Assembly (NCBI GenBank): GCA_002309955.1
Contig: DBXQ01000019.1
Coordinates: forward strand, 1 to 24,429
Direction of reading: 5' to 3'
Source: Bacteroidales bacterium UBA1208
GTDB lineage: Bacteria > Bacteroidota > Bacteroidia > Bacteroidales > P3
DNA length: 24,429 nucleotides
This document shows positions 7,352 to 14,363 of the stretch, piece by piece. The notes beneath the pieces were generated by a model that saw only the letters and a program-made list of their open reading frames with translations, searched no databases and was not told the DNA's origin. The translations under genes were made by a program, and so were the position numbers. How positions within the stretch are numbered: position 1 is the first letter of the stretch; each line of letters starts with the position of its first letter.

Positions 7352-8476
7352 TTAGTAATCCAAGATGGTTTGCAGGATTTTTTCGGCAGCATGGGCATCG
7401 CCGAAGAGGTGCGGGAAATGCACGGGGTGGCCTATCAACTGACGGTAAGCATTGACAATGCAGTCGTAGTCGGCATCGGCAATAATGCCGGCTCCGTGAT
7501 TCACTATTTCAACCCATTCGGTTTCGGGTCTGAGGATAACACAGGGCTTTTCGAAAAAGAATGCCTCTTTTTGGACTCCGCCACTGTCGGTCATGACAAG
7601 TTTTGCATTTTGTTCGAGCATATTGATGTCGAAGAAACTGGCAGGCGGAATGATGGTAATGAGGTTGTGTTGCGAAGGGAGGATAGAGGGGGTGTTCTCC
7701 AGTATCTTGCGGGTTCGGGGATGTAGGGGGAGAACGATGCGGATGCTGTCTTGCAGTGCGATGTCGGTCAGGGCACGGAGTATGGACCTGAGGCGTACGG
7801 GGTCGTCGGTGTTGTTGTCGCGGTGTATGGTGGCAAGAATGTAATTGCCTGCTTGAAGCGAGAGATCGTCCATGATGGTGCTGTGTTTGCGTGCAAGGGT
7901 GGCAAAGTACATGCTATTGTCGTACATCACGTCTCCGCAGTTGCATACACGGCGTTGCTTGCCGTTACGGAAAGTGGCCTTGCTATCGGTGAAGCCCTCA
8001 TGACGCAGGTTGTCCACCGCTGTCTGGGTGGGAGCGAAACAGATGCTTGAGAGTTGGTCGCAGACTATACGGTTCACCTCCTCGGGCATGGCCATGTTAA
8101 AGGAGCGCAGACCGGCTTCGATATGGAAAACAGGTATGTGTATTTTGGAAGCTGCCACAGCCCCTGCAAGTGTGGAATTGGTGTCTCCATAAAGGATGAT
8201 GCCGTCGAACGGGTTGTTAAGCAACACCTCTTCTATACCGCTGATCATACGGGCGGTTTGCGAACCGTGGGAGCCAGAGCCGACACCGAGGTTGAAGTCG
8301 GGCTGGGGGATGCCGAGTTCGTCAAAGAAGACTTGCGACATGTTGGTGTCGTAGTGCTGGCCAGTGTGGAGGATGGACTCCTTTATTTGCGAAGGGAAAA
8401 GGTCGCGCACCGCACGGCTGACGGCTGCGGCCTTGATGATTTGGGGGCGTGCCCCGATGATGGTAAGTATCTTCAT
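7352..8476 (-). CDS. wbpI: Non-hydrolysing UDP-sugar 2-epimerase, WbpI/WlbD type
   Basis: Probable UDP-2,3-diacetamido-2,3-dideoxyglucuronate 2-epimerase, which inverts C2 to give UDP-ManNAc3NAcA. Its 374 residues show the GT-B-like epimerase fold. The N-terminus MKILTIIGARPQIIKAA carries GARPQ, typical of WbpI/WlbD proteins, rather than the GTRPE of WecB. Catalytic positions seen are Asp98 (YGDTNST), Glu120 (HIEAGLRS) and Glu132/133 (MPEEVNR), with a later active-site His in ATIHRDN and the UDP-binding block TDSGGVQKEAFFFEKPCV near the end. The frame extends to a TTG at 8491, but the ATG at 8476 opens the conserved motif and is chosen. It lies 36 bases after wbpE. A plain UDP-GlcNAc 2-epimerase activity remains possible. 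Confidence 0.88.
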   Translation of the reverse strand: MKILTIIGARPQIIKAAAVSRAVRDLFPSQIKESILHTGQHYDTNMSQVFFDELGIPQPDFNLGVGSGSHGSQTARMISGIEEVLLNNPFDGIILYGDTNSTLAGAVAASKIHIPVFHIEAGLRSFNMAMPEEVNRIVCDQLSSICFAPTQTAVDNLRHEGFTDSKATFRNGKQRRVCNCGDVMYDNSMYFATLARKHSTIMDDLSLQAGNYILATIHRDNNTDDPVRLRSILRALTDIALQDSIRIVLPLHPRTRKILENTPSILPSQHNLITIIPPASFFDINMLEQNAKLVMTDSGGVQKEAFFFEKPCVILRPETEWVEIVNHGAGIIADADYDCIVNAYRQLIGHPVHFPHLFGDAHAAEKILQTILDY

Positions 8477-8512
8477 GATGCTTGATGGCAACCTGTGCCT
8501 TGGGAGTGAATG

Positions 8513-9706
8513 TTAGATACTGTAAATCAACTGCTCGGCCACGGTTCGGATTTCCTCGCGGGTGAGGTAGGGGTGCATAGGCAGGGAAAGCACGCTCTTG
8601 GAGAGATTGAGCGCATGGGGGGTGAGTGCGAAGCTATGCAGTTCCTTGAAAGCTGTTTGGCAGCTCATGGGGGTTGGGTAGTACACCATGGTTGGGATGC
8701 CCTTCGCTTTCAGTTTGGCTTGCAATACCTCGCGGTTGAAAGTACCGTTGCCCGACGGGACGCTCAATTGAATTGTGTATTGTGCCCAACTGCTGGTATA
8801 GCCGTCGGGAATATGGGGGGGAGTGATGAGAATCTCCTTCTTGATGAAACGGGTCATGCCGCTGATAAGCTGGGTGTAGTACTCGGCAAATTTGTTCACA
8901 TCGGTTAGCTCATGCTCTTTGAAGGCCTTGAATTTCACACGAAGGATAGCGGCCTGCAGGGTGTCAAGACGAGAGTTGAGACCAATGCGGACATTGTCAT
9001 ATTTATAACTGCCCTTTCCGTGTACACGGTAGGACTCTATAAGAGCTGCCCATTCGTCGTTGTTGGTGAAAACGGCGCCGCCGTCGCCGTAGCATCCTAA
9101 CGGCTTGGCGGGGAAGAAGGATGTTGTGGCGATATCACCGAAACTGCAGGCACGGTGTGTCTCATAGCCCTCCCCCCCGGGTTTGGGCATCTTGACGCTC
9201 CCGCCGAATCCCTGTGCTCCATCTTCTATCAAGAACATACCTTCGCGCTTAGTGATGGCACGCAAGGCTGTGAAGTCGGCTGGCAGACCGAAAAGGTCCA
9301 CTGCTATCACCGCTTTAGGACGCAAAGTCATGTTGTCGTGCACCGAGCGGACAGCATCCTCCAGACTTTTCGCATCCATATTGAAAGTACGGGGGTCTAC
9401 ATCAACAAACACCGGTGTTGCCCCTTCAAGTGATACCACTTCGGCGCTGGCAAAGAAAGTGAAGTCCGGAACAAACACGGCATCCCCTTTGCCCACACCA
9501 AGGGCTTTCAAAGCAAGTGTCAAAGCATCCGTACCGTTGGCGCATGCAAGACAATGTTTCACTCCCACATACTCGGCTAACTCCTGTTCCAACTCCTTTA
9601 CGGGGTTACCCATAATAAAGGCTCCCGAGGCTGCCACCTCGGCCATTGCCCGGTCGATATCCTGCTTCAACGAAGCATACTGTTTCTTTAAGTCTCTAAA
9701 TTCCAT
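8513..9706 (-). CDS. wbpE: DegT/DnrJ/EryC1 aminotransferase, WbpE/WlbC type
   Basis: PLP enzyme of 397 residues, probably transferring the amino group of glutamate to C3 of UDP-3-keto-GlcNAcA (yielding 2-oxoglutarate). It begins MEFRDLKKQYASLKQDID, as WbpE/WlbC proteins do. Landmarks are NGTDALTLAL (58-67) for phosphate binding, the PLP-ring Asp162 in LIEDGAQGFGG, and the Schiff-base Lys201 in TTSFFPAKPLGCYGDGGA. GLNSRLDTLQAAIL and YYPTPMSCQTAF are substrate-side motifs of the sugar aminotransferase family. The gene follows a 259-base gap after wbpB, wide for this operon, and is followed closely by wbpI. The substrate is inferred from the neighbouring wbpA, wbpB and wbpI. Confidence 0.92.
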   Translation of the reverse strand: MEFRDLKKQYASLKQDIDRAMAEVAASGAFIMGNPVKELEQELAEYVGVKHCLACANGTDALTLALKALGVGKGDAVFVPDFTFFASAEVVSLEGATPVFVDVDPRTFNMDAKSLEDAVRSVHDNMTLRPKAVIAVDLFGLPADFTALRAITKREGMFLIEDGAQGFGGSVKMPKPGGEGYETHRACSFGDIATTSFFPAKPLGCYGDGGAVFTNNDEWAALIESYRVHGKGSYKYDNVRIGLNSRLDTLQAAILRVKFKAFKEHELTDVNKFAEYYTQLISGMTRFIKKEILITPPHIPDGYTSSWAQYTIQLSVPSGNGTFNREVLQAKLKAKGIPTMVYYPTPMSCQTAFKELHSFALTPHALNLSKSVLSLPMHPYLTREEIRTVAEQLIYSI

Positions 9707-9731
9707 ATTTTCTTGAATGTGTTAACGTGTT

Positions 9732-9769
9732 AATGTGTTAATTCGTTAATCGATTAACGCATTAACACC
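9732..9769. repeat. TTAA-rich palindromic intergenic repeat, copy 1
   Basis: It contains the perfect 16-base palindrome CGTTAATCGATTAACG (9744-9759), extended to a 34-base inverted repeat with GTGTTAAT and ATTAACAC arms and a single mismatch. Three GTGTTAA-like units occur just to the left (9719-9740). The same 38-base stretch recurs with four internal differences and one end difference at 10977-11014. Both copies lie between genes of the wbp operon. Confidence 0.7.
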
Positions 9770-9777
9770 TTTTCGAA

Positions 9778-9971
9778 TTAACGAATCCAAATCTTTACCC
9801 TCTCCCGTCCATAGCCCTTCACATCGGGAGCCACCAGATACACCTCATGGCAGTTCTCGCCGGCAGCATTGCGTTCCTGTGTCGGCGATACACATTCGCA
9901 GTGGAAGATACACACCGTCGGCCCGATGCACACTCGCTGCACGATACACCTCCACACCCGTAGCCTCAATA
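9778..9971 (-). pseudogene. Possible decayed gene end between wbpB and wbpE
   Basis: Directly after the wbpB stop codon, the - strand reads as protein-like text that changes frame once. One frame gives IEATGVEVYRAASVHRAD and then VYLPLRMCIADT; after a shift near 9875 another gives ERNAAGENCHEVYLVAPD and then VKGYGRERVKIWIR with a TAA at 9778-9780. Neither frame has a convincing start. The family was not recognised, and it does not resemble the hexapeptide repeats of WbpD/WlbB, whose gene often occupies this position. It may be chance in GC-rich DNA. Confidence 0.28.
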
Positions 9972-10946
9972 ATTCATGTCCACCCATCCAAACGGATGCG
10001 GAACCAAAGGCAGCCGGGCCAAGGGATGATAGTCGCCCTTCAACCCAATCGGAGTTGCATGGCGAATGTCGCTCACCATCTGGATGCAGGGACGTGCCTC
10101 GCTGATGCGGAATCCGTGTCCTGCCAGAATTTCCTCATAACTGCGCGTGTGCAATTCCGTGAAACCTTGGCTGAATTCAAATTCATCGCCGTCAATCATA
10201 ATGGTGCGGTATGTTCGTTTCTCCCCCTGCACAGCATTCTCGGGCAGGCAGGCAGCGTTGATGCTCAAGAAATAGCGTACCCGAGCCTGCTCTAACTCCA
10301 TGAATCCTGCAACACGATCGTGCGACATCACATGTACCACACTCTCTTGAACAGGACCGAAAATCCATTGCAGCATATCGTAGAAATGCACGCCGATGTT
10401 TGTGGCCACACCACCGCTCTTGTGCACATCACCCTTCCACGACGAGTAATACCATTTGCCTCGCGAAGTGATGTAAGTCAAGTCCACATCGTATTTCTTG
10501 TCCTTCGGACCTGCTTCCACCTTCTTTTTCAGCGCCACTATACTGTCGTGCAACCGCAACTGCAGGATGGTATAAGCCTTATGGCCCGTTTCCTGCTCCA
10601 TCCCCAGTAGGTTGTCGATATTGTAGGGATTCAGCACCAGCGGTTTCTCGCAAATCACATCGCATCCCAGCCTGAGACCATAGCGTATAAAAGCGTCATG
10701 GGTATAGTTGGGCGTGCATATCGACACCCAATCCAATGGGTTCTCTGTATGCTGTTGTTTCGAGCAGAAACGGTCAAACTGTTCCTGCTCCGTAAAGAAC
10801 GAACAGTCGGGGAAAAAACTGTCTAACCTTCCCACACTGTCGAATTTGTCGTATGCCGCCACCAGATTGTTGCCGGTGTCGGCTATTGCCTTCAAATGGC
10901 GTGGGGCGATATAGCCCGCAGCTCCTATCAATGCAAAATTAGCCAT
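9966..10946 (-). CDS. wbpB: UDP-GlcNAcA 3-dehydrogenase, WbpB/WlbA type (Gfo/Idh/MocA)
   Basis: Oxidises C3 of UDP-N-acetylglucosaminuronate to the 3-keto sugar with tightly bound NAD+. In characterised WbpB/WlbA enzymes the NADH is reoxidised in place by 2-oxoglutarate, releasing D-2-hydroxyglutarate. The 326 residues start with a Rossmann fold (MANFALIGAAGYIAPRHLKA). The catalytic Lys101 is in CEKPLVLNP (99-107). The WlbA-specific region has KYDVDLTYITSRGKWYY followed by SWKGDVHKSGGVATNIGVHF with the active-site His187. It starts 72 bases after wbpA. The fit to WlbA/WbpB is close along the whole length, so the function is well supported. Confidence 0.94.
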   Translation of the reverse strand: MANFALIGAAGYIAPRHLKAIADTGNNLVAAYDKFDSVGRLDSFFPDCSFFTEQEQFDRFCSKQQHTENPLDWVSICTPNYTHDAFIRYGLRLGCDVICEKPLVLNPYNIDNLLGMEQETGHKAYTILQLRLHDSIVALKKKVEAGPKDKKYDVDLTYITSRGKWYYSSWKGDVHKSGGVATNIGVHFYDMLQWIFGPVQESVVHVMSHDRVAGFMELEQARVRYFLSINAACLPENAVQGEKRTYRTIMIDGDEFEFSQGFTELHTRSYEEILAGHGFRISEARPCIQMVSDIRHATPIGLKGDYHPLARLPLVPHPFGWVDMNY

Positions 10947-10976
10947 GATTCGTTAATTTGAATTCGTTAATTCGAA

Positions 10977-11014
10977 AATGTGTTAGTTCGTCAATCGATT
11001 CACGCATTCACACA
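10977..11014. repeat. TTAA-rich intergenic repeat, copy 2
   Basis: It matches 9732-9769 base for base except for five positions (one at the very end), with the centre CAATCGATTCACGCATTC in register. The changes break the outer palindrome seen in copy 1, although AATCGATT at the centre remains. A further TTCGTTAATT-type run lies just before it (10949-10973). Confidence 0.65.
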
Positions 11015-11018
11015 TTCC

Positions 11019-12293
11019 CTACAGTCTGCCATCCACCAGTTCACGGGGCATGATGGCCTTCACGTCGTAAATGACATGGTTCGGTTCAAGCAGTTTGCCG
11101 AAATCTATCTCCATCTCGCGGAACTGGCGGTGAGCCACCGCGATGATGGCAGCCGCAAACCGCTCGTCGGGCAGTTCGTTTACGATATCAATTCCGTATT
11201 CGTGTTTCACCCGCTCCGGTGAAGCCCAGGGGTCAAACACCGTGATGTCAGCGTTATACTCCTGCAAGGCGCGGAAAATGTCAATCACCCGGGTGTTGCG
11301 CACATCGGGGCAGTTCTCCTTGAAGGTGAAGCCCATAATGATAATCTTCGAATGCAGCACCTGAATACCCTTCTTCAGCATCAATTTTACGGTTTGGTCA
11401 GCCACATAGGCGCCCATGCCGTCGTTCATGCGGCGTCCGGCAAGGATAATCTCGGGATTGTAACCCATCCGCTGTGCACATTGAGCCAGATAGTAGGGGT
11501 CTACCGAAATGCAGTGTCCTCCCACCAAACCGGGGTTCATTTTGATGAAATTCCATTTGGTGCCTGCTGCTTCCAGCACATCCTGAGTGTCAATGCCCAT
11601 CAGTGTGAAAATCTTCGACAGCTCGTTCACAAAGGCAATGTTGATGTCGCGTTGGCTGTTCTCAATCACCTTGGCGGCCTCTGCCACCTTGATGCTCGAA
11701 GCTCGGTGGGTGCCGTTCAACAGCACCGAACTGTAAACCCTGTCCACCAAATCGGCTGTCTCGGGTGTTGAGCCCGACGTGATTTTCTTAATCTTCTCCA
11801 CCGTGTGTACCTTGTCGCCGGGATTGATGCGCTCAGGGCTGTAGCCGGCAAAGAAATCGACATTGAATCTCAATCCGGACACTCTTTCCACAACCGGCAG
11901 GCACTCGTCCTCCGTCACTCCGGGATAAACCGTCGACTCATACACCACCGTATCGCCCTTGCTGATTACCCTACCCACAACCTCACTGGCGCCATACAGC
12001 GGGTTGAGGTCGGGGTTATTGTTGCGGTCCACAGGAGTGGGGACAGCCACAACATAGAAATTGCAGTCGCGGATATCATCTATCTTGCTTGAACACAAAA
12101 GGCCATGGTTCTTAATGGCGTCCTGTAATAGTTCGTCGCTCACCTCAAGGGTGGCATCGTGGCCTGCCATTAATGCTGCCACACGTGACTCGCTCAAATC
12201 ATATCCAACCGTCTTATACTTAGTGGAAAATAGTCTTGCCAAAGGCAGACCGACATAACCTAATCCAATGACTGCAATCTTAATCTCTTGCAT
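11019..12293 (-). CDS. wbpA: UDP-N-acetylglucosamine 6-dehydrogenase, WbpA/TviB family
   Basis: NAD-dependent two-step oxidation of C6 of a UDP-HexNAc to the uronic acid, entry step of the ManNAc3NAcA route. The 424 residues contain the N-terminal dinucleotide fold GLGYVG (10-15), the PTPVDRNNNPDL segment near 86, ESTVYPGVTEDEC near 119, the central helix AEAAKVIENSQRDINIAFVNE, and the catalytic Cys261 in GLVGGHCISVDPYYLA. The C-terminal domain has GFTFKENCPDVRNTRV. This is the TviB/WbpO/WbpA branch, so UDP-GlcNAc and UDP-GalNAc are both possible; wbpB, wbpE and wbpI next to it favour UDP-GlcNAc. It is the first gene of the operon, 77 bases behind a recognisable promoter. Confidence 0.93.
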   Translation of the reverse strand: MQEIKIAVIGLGYVGLPLARLFSTKYKTVGYDLSESRVAALMAGHDATLEVSDELLQDAIKNHGLLCSSKIDDIRDCNFYVVAVPTPVDRNNNPDLNPLYGASEVVGRVISKGDTVVYESTVYPGVTEDECLPVVERVSGLRFNVDFFAGYSPERINPGDKVHTVEKIKKITSGSTPETADLVDRVYSSVLLNGTHRASSIKVAEAAKVIENSQRDINIAFVNELSKIFTLMGIDTQDVLEAAGTKWNFIKMNPGLVGGHCISVDPYYLAQCAQRMGYNPEIILAGRRMNDGMGAYVADQTVKLMLKKGIQVLHSKIIIMGFTFKENCPDVRNTRVIDIFRALQEYNADITVFDPWASPERVKHEYGIDIVNELPDERFAAAIIAVAHRQFREMEIDFGKLLEPNHVIYDVKAIMPRELVDGRL

Positions 12294-12369
12294 AAAATGC
12301 TGTATTATTTTTATTTATATATAGTGTTTTTCTATGAGTTATGCCTTGTGGAGCAATTAGTTTAATTTG

Positions 12370-12400
12370 CAAAGATACATATTTTTTTTTGTTCATCAAC
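12370..12400 (-). promoter_or_regulatory. Bacteroidetes-type promoter of the wbp operon
   Basis: On the - strand the -7 box TATCTTTG (12377-12370) is preceded, after exactly 19 bases, by GTTG (12400-12397), a near match to the TTTG -33 box. The start site should be near 12364, giving a leader of about 70 AT-rich bases before wbpA. No other promoter was seen down to 4481, so it likely serves all five genes. Confidence 0.72.
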
Positions 12401-12432
12401 TTTTTTTTCAAATAGTATTTTCACTATCGCTG

Positions 12433-12519
12433 CCGGGTGCGTTCAACAACGGCAAGCCGTACCACCAGTAGATGAAGGCAGCCTACGACACCATCAAGTC
12501 GCAGAGGAGCATGTCCTCA
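12433..12519 (+). pseudogene. Possible coding remnant, family unknown
   Basis: The + strand reads PGAFNNGKPYHQ, a TAG at 12469-12471, then MKAAYDTIKSQRSMSS. Composition and base use look coding, but the stretch is short, interrupted, has no start and was not matched to a family. It lies between the wbp promoter and the long repeat. Weak evidence. Confidence 0.22.
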
Positions 12520-12530
12520 ACTGTTTCGTT

Positions 12531-12551
12531 AACCCAAATCGGTCCATTAGG
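12531..12551 (-). repeat. Isolated copy of the repeat-end motif
   Basis: Read on the - strand this is CCTAATGGACCGATTTGGG, the motif that also marks both ends of the long repeats at 12681-13014 and 22962-23367. This copy points away from the neighbouring element. The sequence between it and 12681 is AT-rich with no gene. Confidence 0.55.
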
Positions 12552-12680
12552 AGAATAGCAATCCTTTTTAATCGAAAAAACATGTTATTCCGTCCCTCTC
12601 AAACTTTCCGTCATTAGAAAAAAAACGACTATTTGTCAGGTACTATATTGTTTACAAAATGTTAAAATCAGGTATGAAAT

Positions 12681-13014
12681 CCTAATGGCCGATTTGGATT
12701 CAATGCACGCCATTTTCCGCAAATCTTCCCAACCTGTATCCAAGTCCCTTTCGCACTGCCCTTGGTTCGCCTGGCCGTCCATCCTTCGACCTCCGTTCTA
12801 CCTCAGTTCTCCTTCTGAAATGGGAGAACGATGGGAGAACGATAGGGGAACTGAGGACTAAGGAGCGACAGAATAGCGGCCGAGCCTATGTCGGTCGCCG
12901 AGATGGAAAACAGGATAAAACGGTTATTGTCAGTCTTTTCATTTCAAGTGTCTCCGCTTTGTTCTTGAACGGCCTCAACCGGAGGCATGCTTAACCTAAT
13001 GACCGATTTGGTTT
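12681..13014 (+). repeat. Long non-coding repeat, copy A
   Basis: This 334-base element has CCTAATGGCCGATTTGG at its left end (12681-12697) and CCTAATGACCGATTTGG at its right end (12995-13011). In its middle CCTCAGTTCTCC (12801-12812) pairs with GGGGAACTGAGG (12845-12856) as a 12-pair stem with one G-T pair. The loop holds two 11-base units GGGAGAACGAT. The reverse complement of 22962-23367 aligns with it almost throughout; over 12911-12973, 52 of 63 bases agree. It lacks about 70 bases that copy B has near the left end. No open frame is shared by the two copies. Confidence 0.78.
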
Positions 13015-13024
13015 TAAGGACTAT

Positions 13025-13990
13025 TTACTGGATTGGGTGTAGTTTGCCACTGCGGTTGACAAAGAAGAAAAACAGGCCGTAAGCGAGAACTAAGATCAGG
13101 GCGACGACTATGGTGTAGAAGTTCTTGTCGGAGACAAGGATGTAGCCTATATTGATGATGAGTTGCAAAAGGGCATAACCAGCCGAGACATAGAGATATG
13201 GCACGTGCAGGTCGTTGACCATGGTTTCGTAGGCATGTTCGCGGTGGGCGGAAAAAATATTGCGTCCGGAAAGGAACCGCTTGGCGATAGTGAGAAAGCC
13301 ATCGGCTAAGAAGACGATAATAAAGCAGATACGGCTGACGTTTAGACCTGAGCCGGGAAAAGAGTTGACATAGCGTACAAGCAGATACAGAACAATAAGA
13401 CCCATACTGATGCTGCCCACATCGCCGGAGAAACAGCGTGCATTGGTGCGAAAGTTGAAGAAGCCGAAGACGAGGATGGCTATCATGACGGTAGCAATGA
13501 ATTCAATGTCGATAAAACATTTTTCAAAGATGTCGAGATAGCCGAAAGTGCCAACCACCACAAGAGAATAGGCGGCAAGCATGCCGTTGATGCCATCCAT
13601 GAAGTTGTATATATTGAGGACTCCCGTAAAGAATACGATGAGCACGACAAGCTGCCACGGGGCTATGTCTGAGATGTCAATCCAGAATGTGAGGAGCACT
13701 GCGGCAATCTGTGTGAAAAGGCGCAACCAAGATGGTAATGGATGTAGGTCGTCCACAAAGCTCACCACAGCCAAGATGGTGATGGCGATGAGGAAATTGT
13801 GGAATGCCAAGCCGTGGGTGAGCGAGTAGAACAGTACGGCGAGGTAGAAGATGATGCCGGCTCCGAGTAAAGCCACGCGGTGGTGCGAGCTACGCTCGTT
13901 GGGTCGGTCGACAATATGGAAACGCTTGGCTTCGAGAAAATAGAGCAGCTCAAGGGCAATGATTGCTATGGTGGCGATGATAAAATACAT
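13025..13990 (-). CDS. Undecaprenyl-phosphate HexNAc-1-phosphate transferase (WecA/MraY superfamily)
   Basis: Polytopic inner-membrane enzyme expected to start a lipid-linked glycan by moving a sugar-1-phosphate from a UDP-sugar to undecaprenyl phosphate. The 321 residues have about ten hydrophobic helices. Family motifs appear in order: DRPNERSSHH (28-37), the Mg-binding Asp80-Asp81 in VSFVDDLHPLPSW, NIYNFMDGINGM (126-137) with Asp132, CFSGDVGSISMG (186-197) and HREHAYE (249-255), a variant of the substrate-loop histidine motif. The frame opens upstream to 14110, but that part is not family-like; the ATG at 13990 has AAAGGGG just before it and begins the first helix. A -7-like TACTTTTG lies at 14025-14018 without a clear -33 box. 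The sugar (GlcNAc, QuiNAc, FucNAc) cannot be told. Confidence 0.88.
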   Translation of the reverse strand: MYFIIATIAIIALELLYFLEAKRFHIVDRPNERSSHHRVALLGAGIIFYLAVLFYSLTHGLAFHNFLIAITILAVVSFVDDLHPLPSWLRLFTQIAAVLLTFWIDISDIAPWQLVVLIVFFTGVLNIYNFMDGINGMLAAYSLVVVGTFGYLDIFEKCFIDIEFIATVMIAILVFGFFNFRTNARCFSGDVGSISMGLIVLYLLVRYVNSFPGSGLNVSRICFIIVFLADGFLTIAKRFLSGRNIFSAHREHAYETMVNDLHVPYLYVSAGYALLQLIINIGYILVSDKNFYTIVVALILVLAYGLFFFFVNRSGKLHPIQ

Positions 13991-14034
13991 ATCCCCTTTA
14001 TGTTTGTTTGTAGGATGCAAAAGTACAACTTTTT

Positions 14035-14064
14035 TTTGTATAAGGGGATTTTTTTGTATTTTTG
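14035..14064 (+). promoter_or_regulatory. Bacteroidetes-type promoter of the + strand glycan operon
   Basis: TTTG (14035-14038), 18 bases, then TATTTTTG (14057-14064). It overlaps the divergent upstream region of the transferase at 13990. Transcription from here would cross a short frame and a dehydrogenase remnant before the acyltransferase at 14364. No better promoter was seen nearer to 14364. Confidence 0.55.
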
Positions 14065-14085
14065 CAATGTATAGAATTGTGAAAA

Positions 14086-14196
14086 ATGAAACAGCAGTTT
14101 GTACAAACAACTGATGTAGCGAATAGTAATGCCACCAAGACCATATTATTCACGGTGTCAAAAGATGATATGTCAACAATAAACAACAGCAATTAA
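14086..14196 (+). CDS. Possible 36-residue leader ORF
   Basis: An ATG about 15 bases behind the predicted start site opens a frame that begins MKQQFVQTTDVANSNATKTI and ends KDDMSTINNSN before TAA at 14194-14196. GTGAAAAATGAA surrounds the start codon. No family was recognised, and the peptide is hydrophilic. It could be a true small protein, a leader peptide of the glycan operon, or the remains of a longer gene, since a dehydrogenase fragment follows directly. Confidence 0.3.
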   Translation: MKQQFVQTTDVANSNATKTILFTVSKDDMSTINNSN

Positions 14197-14231
14197 ATTC
14201 CCCAAAATATACATGAAATCAGAAGATAGAA

Positions 14232-14300
14232 GATATACATATTGCCGCCATTGGCCTTGGTTATGTAGGTTTGCCTTTGACGAGATTGTTTTCTACGAAG
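14232..14300 (+). pseudogene. N-terminal remnant of a nucleotide-sugar dehydrogenase
   Basis: The + strand reads DIHIAAIGLGYVGLPLTRLF followed by STK, the NAD-binding start of a UDP-sugar dehydrogenase; compare IKIAVIGLGYVGLPLARLF and STK at the start of wbpA. Similarity ends abruptly at 14300, and the frame closes shortly after (TAA at 14349-14351). Upstream the frame meets a stop at 14214-14216, so there is no start codon. The nucleotide sequence differs at many codons from wbpA, so this is a relic of a different dehydrogenase gene rather than a recent copy. Confidence 0.72.
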
Positions 14301-14363
14301 TCCCCGGCAATAGGGATACTGATTTTACCATTTTTACCATTCGGTAGTTAACCAATAAGCATT

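Noticed and set aside
8477..8491. Extended wbpI start at TTG 8491
   Set aside because: The ATG at 8476 directly begins the conserved MKILTIIGARPQ.
13991..14110. N-terminal extension of the WecA-like transferase to 14110
   Set aside because: The extension is not family-like and covers a TACTTTTG box; the ATG at 13990 has a purine-rich site before it and starts the first membrane helix.
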